Shown here: positions 1 through 10,612 of the stretch, one piece after another
How the letters are laid out: every line of letters starts with the position of its first letter
Position numbering within the stretch: position 1 is the first letter of the stretch
Source: Zoroaster sp. YZ-2022
Taxonomy: Eukaryota; Echinodermata; Asteroidea; Forcipulatida; Zoroasteridae
NCBI GenBank assembly: GCA_029582265.1
Contig: CM055823.1
Location: 12,155,716-12,219,715 of the forward strand
Direction: 5' to 3'
Length of the DNA: 64,000 nucleotides
Notes under the pieces: model-generated
Told to the model about the DNA's origin: nothing
The model's input: the letters and a program-made list of their open reading frames with translations, nothing else
The model's database searches: none
Position numbers and translations under genes: made by a program

Positions 1-1719
1 TTTATTATTTATACATTTCCGAATTCCAAACAGGGTAAACATTTAACATTGAATTAATCCAATTCAATTGGATACTGAGTAGAGAAGTTTAAAGGGAGTG
101 TGCAACATTGGTAATCATCAAATTATTATTTTAAAGCTTACACAAGGTGTGTAATGAAAATCCAAAAATAGTCATTTGACATTTATTTTGTATTTTTATT
201 TAAAAATTACAGTCAGATTAGTTACAAAATGCCACCGATTCCTTAGACACATAAAGGAATTTGTTTTAAAGTAAAAGACAAACAAATAATAAAAAAGAGA
301 TAACATATCCGGAACAGCACAACAGGGATCAAGCATCATATACATAATTTATCTGAATTCTCTAATAATTATTACGTTCAGGACATTTTTTGAAGTTTCA
401 GACAGGCACTAAATCAGTGGGTACACATAATGGCTAAACGTGTGAACCAACTGTATGACTTTCTCTTGAAACAACACAAAATCTACATTTAATTAGTAAA
501 CAAGTACCCACCAGAGATGAATGGAAAGAGACAAATGGAAATTGCTTTCAAACCAGTCCGAGTTGGTCTTAGACAGGAAAGTGTGTTTTGAGGTTGAAGG
601 TGCAGGTGAATATGCTGCCTCACTCTTGATGAGATATCATCACTCCAAATGTACAATATGATGCATCAAGCAGTGACAGAAGAGAATGATTGTAGTAGAT
701 TGGCCTACATGTAGTTGGCCTACATGGGATTATTTGTGGGAAGCACTGCTGTAAAAGATCTGGCTACCTCAATGAGTTAAAATAACTCACCCACAACTCA
801 TCCAAGTCATCCAACACCTTCTCACTTTGAGAAAATTAAAGTATCAAATGCCCTAAGCCTCTTTAACCATTCAGTTAGTGCTAGTGTGCGTTAGAATGTT
901 TAGGAAGAATATCACTGTACAGCATGGTTCTTTGAGATAACTGGTTTAACCTCGTGTCAAGTAGACATCTTGCATGCAGAACTAGAGGCGATTCAGTTTC
1001 TAAAAGATATAAAAAGGAAAAAAAATATTGTAATGTCATATATAAATTTTACATTTTTGACACTTTAGCATGTAAATTTGCAAAGCACCATGAGCATGTT
1101 TATATGGATTGGGCGCTATTTACAAAATGAGTCTGAAGTAGCCAAAGCCGAGTTTGACAAAGTCTGAATCTTTATAATCAGTTGTCACTCATTCTACGCA
1201 CTTTGGAATAGTTTTAATCCATTTGTCCACGGTGATAGAATTAACGTTTTTGCATATCGTGAGATATGTTTAGGGCTAAATAAACCTTATGCTTATTTAT
1301 AATGTATAAGGATACATGCCTTATCAAAATGTGAATCAATAGAAAATGTCAATAAGATTTTTCCCCTTTAAAACGTTTTTCTTTACAAGATTGACATCTG
1401 TAAATTTAAGATGAAGATGTATTTGTTTTACTGAGCTAAAAATACCACATGTGAAAATAATTCCTAAAGACTCATTTTGTAGGATACAAATACATTTTTC
1501 ACAAACACATTTTATTAATGTTATTGCTGCAATGCTGGATACTTTCTTATTTCTGATTAAGAGTGCAGTATTTTATGCACAGTGCACATGTGAGTTGAGC
1601 AGATGACAAAATGACCAACATCTAACAGTCATACATGTAATTTCAGAAAAGAGTGTAGGATACAGCCACCACTTTTCTCTCTTGATTCTAGTCTAAAAAG
1701 ACTCATGACAAAAAGAAAT
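1..1719. other. AT-rich non-coding flank
   Basis: About 1.7 kb of AT-rich sequence. I see no convincing exon, RNA gene or transposon ORF on either strand. Likely intergenic or intronic host DNA. Confidence 0.4.
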
Positions 1720-1804
1720 TAGGGCTGTGCCGGGAATCCGGGTATCTGAAGTTTCCGGATTTCGAGTATCCGGTTCCAAAAATATCCGAAAACGCACATC
1801 CCTA
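1720..1804. mobile_element. 85-bp hAT-like mini-MITE with perfect 8-bp target duplication
   Basis: It begins TAGGGCTGTGCCGGG and ends with a matching GCACATCCCTA. The 8 bp on each side are identical (AAAGAAAT at 1712-1719 and 1805-1812). The inside is only the GGGTATCCGG-type subterminal repeat. The same family recurs at 38654-40925 and 51574-51957, so this is an extreme internal-deletion derivative. An 8-bp duplication is the hAT superfamily hallmark. Confidence 0.85.
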
Positions 1805-2095
1805 AAAGAAATACATCCACATTTCCTGAAAAATATATTGGCTAATGTCGAGGACAAACTAGTAAATGAGAGGGAAATGTAGCAATTGGTCAAGACCCGT
1901 TGGGACGAGGTTGGTTTGTGCAAATGTTTGCAAGAATATAATTTGTGCACAATGTGATAGGCCGACAGTCTTACCATCAATCATTATGACCATACCTACA
2001 TGTACCACTTTTTACCGTACTGTACGGAAGTAACAGCTGTAGGCAAGTTATAGTCTATACAAATATAATCTTTTGGGGAAACCATTAATCCTGTC

Positions 2096-2556
2096 GGGAA
2101 GAATGTCGTATCCGACCGCCACTTTTTCTCATTCAATATAACCAATATGTAATCTTACCTACCCAGTAAGGTGGAGAACATATGGATGATGTAGGACATA
2201 ATTATACTTATTATTCCAGGATATTTATTTCATGAAAAATCACACATTGCATTGTTGTATCTGATGACTTCCTCAGTCATGTCAGTCTGATCTTGTCAAC
2301 TCCCCCATATGTGACCAAACACGGTCATTGTACATGCGGCTTGCCATTAATAGGATCCTTCTATTTTCTGAAGGGGAGGATTTTTTAGAAGGGAAATAAA
2401 GTCCGGAAACCATCATAAAAGTGGATTTTAAAAATAGTTTCGCTTTCTGTACCCCCAAAAATCGATAGAATCATTTTTTAACTGGTTAGGCCTAGTGCCT
2501 TGCAAAAAAATCCCCCAAAACCTTAAAAAGTGGCGGTCGCATACGACATTCTTTCC
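2096..2556. mobile_element. 461-bp hAT-like MITE
   Basis: The terminal inverted repeats start GGAAGAATGTCGTAT (left, with one extra leading G) and pair with ATACGACATTCTTTCC on the right, about 31 bp with few mismatches. The 8 bp outside are ATCCTGTC on the left and ATTCTGTC on the right, one mismatch. No ORF inside. Confidence 0.65.
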
Positions 2557-2700
2557 ATTCTGTCATTAAACAAAAAATCAAGGAATCTAAACTAATAATG
2601 ATAAGCTAACTGTTGTTATATATTTAAAAAATAGCCTACCTTAAACGACCACGGACACGGCGGTCAACATGGTCAACAGAATTACGACGTTACTGAGTTA

Positions 2701-2860
2701 GGTAAAACTTGTAGCTTTGCATGGTGAGGATGATAAGTAAGACTAATTGCGGTGACACCATGTGGAATCTCAATTGAGCAGTAGTAATTAGTTCTGAAAA
2801 GAACTGGTGGTACAACTCGACGTTTCGATCAGTATGCTCTGATCGTCCTCTTACTGAGTT
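2701..2860 (-). mobile_element. Penelope-like element 3' terminal fragment
   Basis: This is a reverse-complement copy of the 3' end of the Penelope-like element at 28.9-30.9 kb (compare 30750-30898). It shares the GATCAG/CTGATC hairpin, the following GAAACGTCGAG, and the ending near AGCTACAAGTTTTACCT. Other copies lie at 57718-57861 and 63925-64000. Confidence 0.75.
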
Positions 2861-3309
2861 AGTTAGTTTTTGACATTAGACTAGAGTTACTAGACTAGAG
2901 TAGAGAGTTAGCCTGTCGATCAACCTTCAACTTCCTGAAGACATTTTAACGACTAGGGTAGATTAAGTACACTTTTCTTCTATCACAGGCACACCATCAT
3001 CTCGTCCATGAGTTGCTCAAGATCCAAATGGAAACATTTTTAGCAAACTTCAGGATTAAGGCATATTATTAAGTTATAACATTGACCGCCGCCGCATGCG
3101 GCATCACTTACTTTACGCATATTTATATACGGAATGCGCACACACGATCGACACGTGAATTCGCGCACACACGTTTCTGGGAGTCAAAATGGCTTCTAAT
3201 CACTAGTTGTCGCAACTCTCTCAATATACGGCTCTGCTCCGCTCCAGAGCCAGCCCAATATACGGCTCTGCTCGGCGCCGGTAATTGCACCTATGACCGT
3301 GAAATTAAA

Positions 3310-3410
3310 ATGGATGGAACAGTAGGTGTACGCCGTGTTATCACATCGTGCGGACAGAGTCGAACCGCAGAGAAGATCAAAACAAGGCAAGAATTGGTCA
3401 AAAACACAGT
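3310..3410 (+). CDS. Candidate first coding exon of an unrecognised host gene
   Basis: An ATG at 3310 opens about 34 codons (MDGTVGVRRVITSC... with a basic QSRTAEKIKTRQEL stretch) and runs into a strong splice donor, AGT|GTAAGTT, at 3410/3411. The composition is less AT-rich than its surroundings. The next exon was not found; the Polinton begins 660 bp downstream, so the gene, if real, may be interrupted or may continue beyond it. The product is not recognised. Evidence is only an ORF plus a donor. Confidence 0.3.
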
Positions 3411-4068
3411 GTAAGTTACAATATTTTTTATGATCAAAGGCATACACATAATAACAATACAGTATAGATTCATAGTAGATTCATAGATTTAAGGTATTTA
3501 TAGTGCAATGTGTTTATTTCTTCGTAAAACATGCACGTAAACATGCATCTACGGTTTTTTGTACATTCTTTATCCTAGCCCTTATGTGGAAACATAAGGG
3601 ATAGGATCATCCCCCCCCCCCCCACCCCTGCATACTGGGGGTGCTACGGAGTTTAATCGAGACCCTGATTCTGGCCCAAGTGCTAGCTTAAAGCACCACC
3701 GGGCCTATACATGTAATGACCAGGAAATGAGGGTTCTTGCAGTGGTACAGTGGTTGGTTCCTACATGTCCCAAACCAATAGACGCCCATGTATACAAAAC
3801 GAACTTACCGTATTGGGTTGAGCGTGTGTAACAATCAGCTGTAGTTTATTAGCGGTTTATCTCCAATTCTGATTGCAGTCAACACGCACTCACACCTAGA
3901 ATCAAGCCAAATTATAGCTAATCTCTGTCTGAACTGTGGACCCACTTGACTGATTTAAATGGGTGCGTTCGATCGGCCTCCTCTCAACGATACTCATGTA
4001 CTCTTGGTCACGAGAACAGGGAGATTATGTCACGTGTCTACTACTAGGTCGTAGTGATTACAGGTTCA
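3411..4068. other. Intron-like spacer with hairpin
   Basis: No gene is visible. It holds a hairpin at about 3574-3618 (CCCTTATGT / ACATAAGGG arms) followed by a poly-C run, then unique sequence up to the Polinton target duplication. Confidence 0.4.
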
Positions 4069-4073
4069 TAGGT
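4069..4073. repeat. Target-site duplication, left
   Basis: TAGGT lies directly against the first base of the left inverted repeat and recurs directly after the right inverted repeat at 21058-21062. Polintons usually make 6-bp duplications; here 5 bp match exactly. Confidence 0.8.
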
Positions 4074-4348
4074 AGTAGTATGTCAGATGAGGGAACCGGA
4101 CCACCTACTCAAAAAATCATTTTCCCCAAATTCTCTGGGGTAGTGGTAGGGCGTTTTGAAAAACTAGCATTTTAAGAAAAACGATATTTCTTCAAACCCT
4201 CTGGGGGTAGTAGGGCGTTTTGGAAAAAGCAGTTTTACACATGTTTTAAGCATAAAATATATACTTCACGTTTTTTTAAATTGTTTTTTACGTTTATATT
4301 TTCTAAATATATATTGATTACAGAGACGATGCAATTTTTATCAAAATG
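4074..4348 (+). repeat. Left terminal inverted repeat (275 bp)
   Basis: Reverse-complement match to 20783-21057 with four mismatches (one near 4197, three in the A/T run near 4280). It contains two copies of a degenerate CTCTGGGG..TAGGGCGTTTT motif. It runs past the PolB start codon, so the first codons of PolB lie inside the repeat. Confidence 0.95.
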
Positions 4349-7300
4349 GACAAAGGAAAAATTAGAAGATTTTGTAAGAGAGAAACAAATTCGTATAATT
4401 TCAAACAGAACAGGTAGATTTAATAAACGCGTTTATTACGAAGCTGTAAAAAATTATTTTAAACATCATAAACCAAAACCATTGTACAAATTAAATTTGG
4501 TTGAATTGAAAAGGCGTATAAATGTTGAAAATATAAATATTCCTAGTCGCGGCTCTGGTAAAAAAGCGCAGTTGATTAAAAAAGATTACGTAGCCGCTAT
4601 TGAAAGGTTTTACGGTAAAGAAACAGAGTTGAAATTTAATAAAACGATCGTTGGCGGAAGTTATTTACGTGAACATGTAATGATTGTTCCGTTGAACCAC
4701 AGCAAAGGAAAAGATTTAAACATTTTTTCTCAAGCGGTAAATTTAAAGATTATTGACAAGTTGCGAAAAGACTTGCAGGAATTTAATGCGTTAAAGTTTA
4801 TGATATATATACGCATTAAATTACTTAAAGAAAACTTGAGTAGCTCAACCGACGAAGCTGAACCAAATTTTCACAACAAAAACCAAATTGTTTTATTAAA
4901 TTTAAACGACATTGACGATATGCTAGTTGTTGTTTTTTCGCAAATTGCTGAAACTTTAGAAAAATATACTCGAGAGGGTAGTGGATGGTTAGTAGATCGT
5001 ATCGTAGATATGAATCTCAGAATCTCTAAATATCAACCATTAATAGGAGGTAGTTATATCGAGCTATGCGACTATATTAAAAATAAAAAAGCGTGCATCA
5101 ACGTTAAAAACAACGATGACAATTGTTTGCGATGGGCTTTGCGCGCTCATCGTTTTCCCGCGGCCGATCATGTTGATAGAACTAGTAAATACCCAATAGA
5201 TGATGGTTTTAATTTTAATAATATTTCAACACCAACACCGATTAATCAAATTAAGCTAGTAGAAAAACAAAACAATATAGCGATAAACGTTTTTGGTTGT
5301 GAAAAAAAAACTATACTAGTTTACAAAATTAGCGATCAACCAGCGAGTCTAGATCGCATAAATTTATTATTGATTCACAAAGACGCTAAATCTCACTACG
5401 TTTATATAAAAGATATGAATAAACTACTTTACGATCAAACGAACCATCACAACCGTAAACATTTTTGTTTACGATGTTTACAAGGTTTTTCAACGAAAGA
5501 ACATTTAGAAAACCACGTAGAAATGTGTAAAGGAATAAATGACAAACCAACAAAATTGTTTTACCAATAAAGTATAAAAACGACAAGGTAAAGTTTATAA
5601 ATTTTCATAAAAGATGAAAGTTCCATTCGTGATATACGCAGACTTTGAGAGTGTGATTAAAAAGATTGTAGACGAAAACTCACCAATACTAAAAACTACA
5701 AGAACACATCGTTTGCGGTTATTCGTACGTCGTCGTTTGTTGCGACGGTAAAAGTAGCTCTCCCGTTACGTATAGGGGAAAAGATGCCGCGGAACATTTT
5801 TTAAACGAATTAAAAAAAGAAGAAGAAAATATTAATACGATATTTAAAAATCCGAAAAAGTTAAACATGACTGAAGAAGATGTAAAAGATTACAAAAACG
5901 CGAACGAGTGTTGGATATGTGAAAACAAGTTTTTTAAAAACTGCGCGGCAGAGCCTGACGCCAAGTATAAAAAGACAAGGGATCATTGTCACATTACCGG
6001 AAAATATAGAGGCGCTGCGCATAATTGTTGTAATTTAAGACTAAGTTTAAAACCAGAGAAAACTTTTATTCCAGTCGTATTTCATAATTTGCGAGGCTAT
6101 GACTCTCATCTTATTATGCAAGCTGCCGGTCGTAGCGAAGGAAATTTAACGTGCATCGCAAACAATATCGAAAAGTATATTTCTTTTAGTATTAATCAAC
6201 TACGATTTATCGACAGCGCTCAATTTTTATTAGCTTCGCTAGACAAACTCGTAAAATCAAACGATTCTTTTCCAATCACGACTAAACTCGAACCCTCCTT
6301 TGAAAAATTTAATCTTATTAAAAGCAAGGGCATTTATCCTTACGAGTACGTAGACAGTTTTGAAAAATTTAAAGAAACGCAACTTCCTTCGATAGAATCT
6401 TTTTATAGCAGTTTAAACAGCCAACACATTACCACCTCTCAGTACGAGCACGCAAAGAATGTTTACAGCAAGTTTGATTGTAAAAATTTAGGAGATTATC
6501 ACGATTTGTACGTGCGTACAGATACTTGCTTGTTGGCGGATGTGTTTGAAAACTTTCGTAATACTTGCATGCAACAATACGGTTTAGATCCGGCTAATTA
6601 TTACACCAGTCCGGGATTGAGTTGGGACGCTTTGTTAAAACATTCGAAACAAACTTTAGATTTGTTTACGGATGTCGACATGCATTTGTTTATAGAAAAA
6701 GGCACGCGAGGAGGAACGTGCATGGTGAGTAAACGATACGCTAAAGCAAACAACGCGTATTTAGACGATTACGATTCATCTAAACCGTCGAGTTACATAA
6801 TGTATTTAGATGCGAACAATTTATACGGATACGCGATGAGTCAACCTTTACCGACTGGTAATTTTAAGTGGTTGAGTGAAAACAAATTAAACGACTCGAG
6901 GAACAAGGATTTAAAAACGATAAAGGATGTATTTACAAGTCGATTTAGAATATCCTAGAATTACACGATTCTCACAACGCGTTTCCACTCGCGCCAGAAT
7001 CGTTGACGGTACCGAAAGAATGGATGAGCGACTATCAACACGAGTTGCTAAACGACAAGCCGGCTCAAACGTTGTTAAATTAGTTCCAAATTTATACGAC
7101 AAGAAAAACTACGTGCTTCATTATCGTAATTTACAATTGTATTTACAACTCGGTATGAAACTAACTAAAATTCATAAGTTTTAGAATTTGACGAATCACG
7201 TTGGATGAAATCATACATTGATTTAAATACACGATTAAGAAAAGATGCAAAGAGTGATTTTGAAAAGATTTGTTTAAACTGATGAACAATTCAGTTTTGG

Positions 7301-8063
7301 TAAACGATGGAAAATGTACGAAATCGCATTAACGTAAATTTGAAGCGATTAAACGATGAAAAACAAGACAATTTAATTCGCGCGCTTATAGCGAGACCAA
7401 ATTTTGCCGAGGCTAGGATTTTCGATAATGATCTAGTGGCTATTCACATGCACAAGACAAAACTCGTTTCTCAACCAGCCAGTTTACGTAGGAATGAGCA
7501 TATTGGATATATCCAAGGTTCATATGTACGATTTTTATTACAATCATTTAAAAACAAACTATGATTGTGAGTTGATTTACACAGACACGGATAGTTTGTT
7601 GCTCGAGATTAAAACGCAAGATGTGTATAAAGATTTATGTAAAAACAAATCTTTATACGATTTTAGTAATTATAAACAAGATCATTTTTTACATTCTGAA
7701 AACAATAGAAAGATTATCGGCAAAATGAAAGATGAGTGCGCGGGAACAGTAATTTCCGAAGTTGTGTGTTTGAGACCCAAAATGTATTCGATACTTTTAT
7801 CGAATGAAAAACAAATAAGAAAAGCTAAAGGATTTAAAAAACAAGTTTTAATGCAACAAATTAAACACGATAAATATAAACAAGTTTTATCATTTAAAAA
7901 TACTCTGCATCATGATATGAGTTTTATTAATCACGAAAAACACAGACTATATACAAAGCGAGTAAATAAAATATCACTCTCTCCTTTAGATACAAAGAAA
8001 CACATTTTAGAAAACGGAATAGACACTCTAGCTTACGGTCACCGTTTAATAACAATTGAATGA
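4329..8063 (+). pseudogene. Protein-primed family-B DNA polymerase, frameshifted
   Basis: This would replicate the element by protein priming. The N-terminal 414 codons (4329-5570) contain the CLRWALRAHRFP region typical of Polinton polymerases and a CxxC...HxxxC finger. Exonuclease motif I (YADFES) is near 5632, and exonuclease motif II (NLRGYDSHL) is in the 5867-6958 open segment. Polymerase motif A (DANNLYGYAM) is near 6808 and motif C (YTDTDS) at 7578-7595. Between these the frame changes at least seven times (about 5570, 5613, 5703, 6955, 7080, 7185 and 7280-7490). The ATG at 4329 is chosen because it lies in the inverted repeat and matches the start of the right-end gene. The copy is recognisable end to end but cannot be translated intact. 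Confidence 0.93.
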
Positions 8064-8124
8064 TTGATTTCGAATGATTGATTTTTGAATGATTGATTTT
8101 GAATGATTGATTTTGAATGATTGA
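8057..8124. repeat. Short tandem repeat between convergent genes
   Basis: About five copies of GAATGATTGATTTT with small length changes fill the whole gap between the PolB end and the integrase stop. It may act as a shared 3' or termination region, or be simple slippage. Confidence 0.8.
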
Positions 8125-9135
8125 TTACAATCTCTTTGGCGGATTTTGTGTATTTCGCGGGATAATTTGTAATTCTTGTCTTACAAAACTACGAGCGGGG
8201 CCTCCTTCTAAATAGTACAATATAGGTTGATTCACACCTTTAACAGTTTTAGATATTCTATAAATTTTTATACTCCATATAGGATCGGTCGCTCTACGTC
8301 TCGTATCTCTTTCAGCTTCACCCAGTGCGTATAAATACCTAATTAAACTGTTGTTTGGGATTCTTTTTTCTTTTTTTACACTTACTGGTGAGGCTGGATT
8401 TTGCTCTACACTGCTCAATTTAACCGCGTCTTTTGGTTTTAAATTTATAAGACGCGTTGTTGTATTATTTAACTCTTTCACAACCTCTGGCAATCTTTTA
8501 ACCCACTCTCTATTTACTACCGCTACGCCGGATACTGCTGCACTCGTTATTTCTTTAGCGTACTGGTGAGAAAATAATCTTTCCGCCAACGTTTTATTAA
8601 ACCGCTCCACTATACCCTGAGCTCTATGATTACCAGCCTCACCTCGTTGAATTTTTACATTATGTTTACTCATTATTACGTTAACGCTACTCATAAATTC
8701 TTTTCCAGGATCGACTTTTAAACGTGTAGGCCAAGTTAACGGTCTACCTTTATAAATTTTCTCAAACGCGTTACCAACCATCATAGCGGTTTTATCAGTT
8801 AAAGGTACTGCAGCTTTATATCTACTAGCCTCATCTACAACCGTTAACGCATACTTGTAAGTTCTTTTACCGATAACATCATGAGGAAGAAACAATAGAT
8901 CCGCTTGATGAACTTCATTTGGTTTTTCAAACGCGCTGTATGATGAAGTTGGTCTAGGAATATATTTAGGATAGGGTAAATAAATTTGCCACAGCGCTTG
9001 CTTTTTTATCCACTGTCTAACTATTTTTACATTTATTTTTGTTTCTTTAGACAGTTTATTTATTGCATCTTGACCTTTAAAGTATCCTTTAGGACTATAA
9101 TACACGTTAGATAACCTTTTCTCGTTAGCGTCCAT
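8125..9135 (-). CDS. Polinton integrase (rve / DDE, retroviral type)
   Basis: 336 residues, intact. It inserts the element DNA into the host chromosome. An N-terminal helical zone precedes the catalytic core, whose D,D,E triad is visible as HQADLLFL, KVDPGKEF and GIVERFNKTL, the last two about 35 residues apart. The C-terminal part (DPIWSIKIYRI ... ILYYLEGG ... FVRQELQIIP) matches the SH3-like or chromo-type tail usual in Polinton integrases. It is convergent with PolB. The start ATG overlaps a TATAAATG promoter-like motif. The exact 5-bp duplication around the element fits this enzyme class. Confidence 0.95.
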   Translation of the reverse strand: MDANEKRLSNVYYSPKGYFKGQDAINKLSKETKINVKIVRQWIKKQALWQIYLPYPKYIPRPTSSYSAFEKPNEVHQADLLFLPHDVIGKRTYKYALTVVDEASRYKAAVPLTDKTAMMVGNAFEKIYKGRPLTWPTRLKVDPGKEFMSSVNVIMSKHNVKIQRGEAGNHRAQGIVERFNKTLAERLFSHQYAKEITSAAVSGVAVVNREWVKRLPEVVKELNNTTTRLINLKPKDAVKLSSVEQNPASPVSVKKEKRIPNNSLIRYLYALGEAERDTRRRATDPIWSIKIYRISKTVKGVNQPILYYLEGGPARSFVRQELQIIPRNTQNPPKRL

Positions 9136-9175
9136 TTATATTTAACTTTTATAAATACATTTAATAAATTTTTAT

Positions 9176-9401
9176 TCAGAATTCATAACATTACTTGGCA
9201 AAATTCCTTGTTTAACTAGCCACATTTGCGTTACACCACTCGGCAACTACCGTAGTGAGTTTTAGCCTGTCTTTTATATCCAATTTTCCCAAATCGGCGG
9301 GTTTCATTTAAATATTTTTTCACCCAACATGCTGTACAAAACACAAAAAGAGTCATAACGGCGCTGTGATAAGCTGCATTTGCGATTCCTTTCGTGTCCA
9401 T
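9176..9401 (-). pseudogene. Small membrane protein gene, twice frame-broken
   Basis: An ATG at 9401 opens MDTKGIANAAYH followed by a hydrophobic segment (VMTLFVFCTACW). Reading then continues in a second frame (KPADLGKLDIKDRLKL) and a third (LVKQGILPSN) ending at 9176. The 226-bp length is not a multiple of three, in line with net indels. The KPxDLGKLDxKDRL block recurs, from memory, in cnidarian-type Polintons. Function unknown; a one-pass membrane protein of about 75 residues is inferred. It lies just upstream of the integrase on the same strand. Confidence 0.55.
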
Positions 9402-9411
9402 TGTATTTATA

Positions 9412-9840
9412 TTAATAATATATAAAAAAATTATTCCATTTCAAAACAACATTGTTTTTTGTTTTAAGTTCGTTTTTAAATGCATTTTCGACAAGTTTAC
9501 TTTCACTTGGTTTTTGCTCTTTGCTAACGCTTAAAAAGTAGTAAGCACCTAAACCTCCAACAAACAAAGCAATAGCGATATAGTAGTAGTTGTTGTTTGA
9601 GCTAGTCGTTTCACTAGTTGACGCGGAGCGATCTTGCAGCGTTGTGTTTTTCGTTAACGCTTGTTGAGTTTTAGTCGAATCTTTTTTTAATTCTAGTTTT
9701 TTCTTTTTATTGAGTTCTGCGAGTTTTTTACCGGCCGCGACTCTGTTTGGATTTTTTTCTTTTTTAATCGGTGCTTTTGTTACTGTCTTTGGTTGTTGTA
9801 CCGTCGTCTCCGTCTCTTGTACTTGTGCATTCGTCTCCAT
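9412..9840 (-). CDS. Basic protein with C-terminal membrane segment
   Basis: 142 residues. The N-terminal half is Lys/Gln/Thr-rich with a NPNRVAAGKKLAELNKKKK block, a motif I associate with cnidarian-type Polintons. A transmembrane segment follows (YYYIAIALFVGGLGAYYFL, about residues 85-104). Function not known. The basic stretch next to an anchor could bind nucleic acid or capsid at a membrane; this is inference. Its start overlaps the 3' end of the next upstream gene by 77 bp in another frame, typical of compact viral gene packing. Confidence 0.65.
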   Translation of the reverse strand: METNAQVQETETTVQQPKTVTKAPIKKEKNPNRVAAGKKLAELNKKKKLELKKDSTKTQQALTKNTTLQDRSASTSETTSSNNNYYYIAIALFVGGLGAYYFLSVSKEQKPSESKLVENAFKNELKTKNNVVLKWNNFFIYY

Positions 9841-10372
9841 TCCTTTTATTATCTATACAAGATTCTTCTTTTCTTTTTAAATGTTTTGCCGTAATTAGAG
9901 TTGCACTGAGTGGCGCTACTAATATACCGTATTTGTAGTATATTTCACACGCTACGGTATTAAGCATGCTTTTAATGAATGGGTCTTTTTCTAAATCTGT
10001 AATTAATTTCCCCTCATTGTCAATTTCAAAACTATAACCGTATAAATCAACGCGATTTAAACCGAGTCCTAAAAGTTTAACGTACAATGTTAAAATAGCA
10101 CTACCTAAGCTTTGCGTAATGTCACGACCCAATTTTGTTTCGTATTGCATGTGCAACGCTTCACGCTCATCCGTACTCATCGCTTCAATATCTTTAACGC
10201 TGTACTCTTTACCAAAAAACTTGCTCGAATCTCCCCCAGCTACAACCGATAAAAGACGTTTATCTCGTAGCTTTTGTTTTAGCATTTCCGCGTCGTCGTT
10301 TGTAACAACACTTGCTTGTGTAGAGAGTAGCGTAGTTGGATTTTCATTCAACAATTTAGCAACTTCTTCCAT
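9764..10372 (-). CDS. Conserved Polinton protein of unknown function
   Basis: 202 residues starting at a clear ATG (10372). The N-terminal two thirds are mixed and helical (KQKLRDKRLL, DEREALHMQYETKLGRD, a hydrophobic AILTLYVKLLGLGLN stretch). The C-terminus is a charged low-complexity Asp/Ser/Thr tail. No catalytic motif recognised. The 77-bp overlap with the downstream gene suggests co-transcription. Confidence 0.65.
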   Translation of the reverse strand: MEEVAKLLNENPTTLLSTQASVVTNDDAEMLKQKLRDKRLLSVVAGGDSSKFFGKEYSVKDIEAMSTDEREALHMQYETKLGRDITQSLGSAILTLYVKLLGLGLNRVDLYGYSFEIDNEGKLITDLEKDPFIKSMLNTVACEIYYKYGILVAPLSATLITAKHLKRKEESCIDNKRNGDECTSTRDGDDGTTTKDSNKSTD

Positions 10373-10417
10373 TTAATATAAGTGTTTATAGAAAAATTTA
10401 TACATCTCACAACGTAT

Positions 10418-10612
10418 TACCCAACGACCTATGAGCAATTACCAACCTATGAGCAATTACCCAACCTATGAGCAACCTATGAGCAATTACCCAACCTATG
10501 AGTAATTACCTATGAGCAACCTATGAGCAACCTATGAGCAATTACCAACGACCTATGAGCAACCTATGAGCAATTACCCAACGACCTATCAGTAATTACC
10601 CAACGACCTTTA
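10418..10612. repeat. Minisatellite CCTATGAGCAATTACC
   Basis: About ten imperfect units built from CCTATGAGCAA with optional TTACC and CCAACGA blocks. It sits between the packaging ATPase gene end and the upstream region of the next gene. Possible roles are replication or packaging iterons, or slippage. Confidence 0.9.

Noticed and set aside
10119..10376. Plus-strand 85-codon frame
   Set aside because: Antisense of the intact 9764-10372 gene, with weaker protein-like composition.
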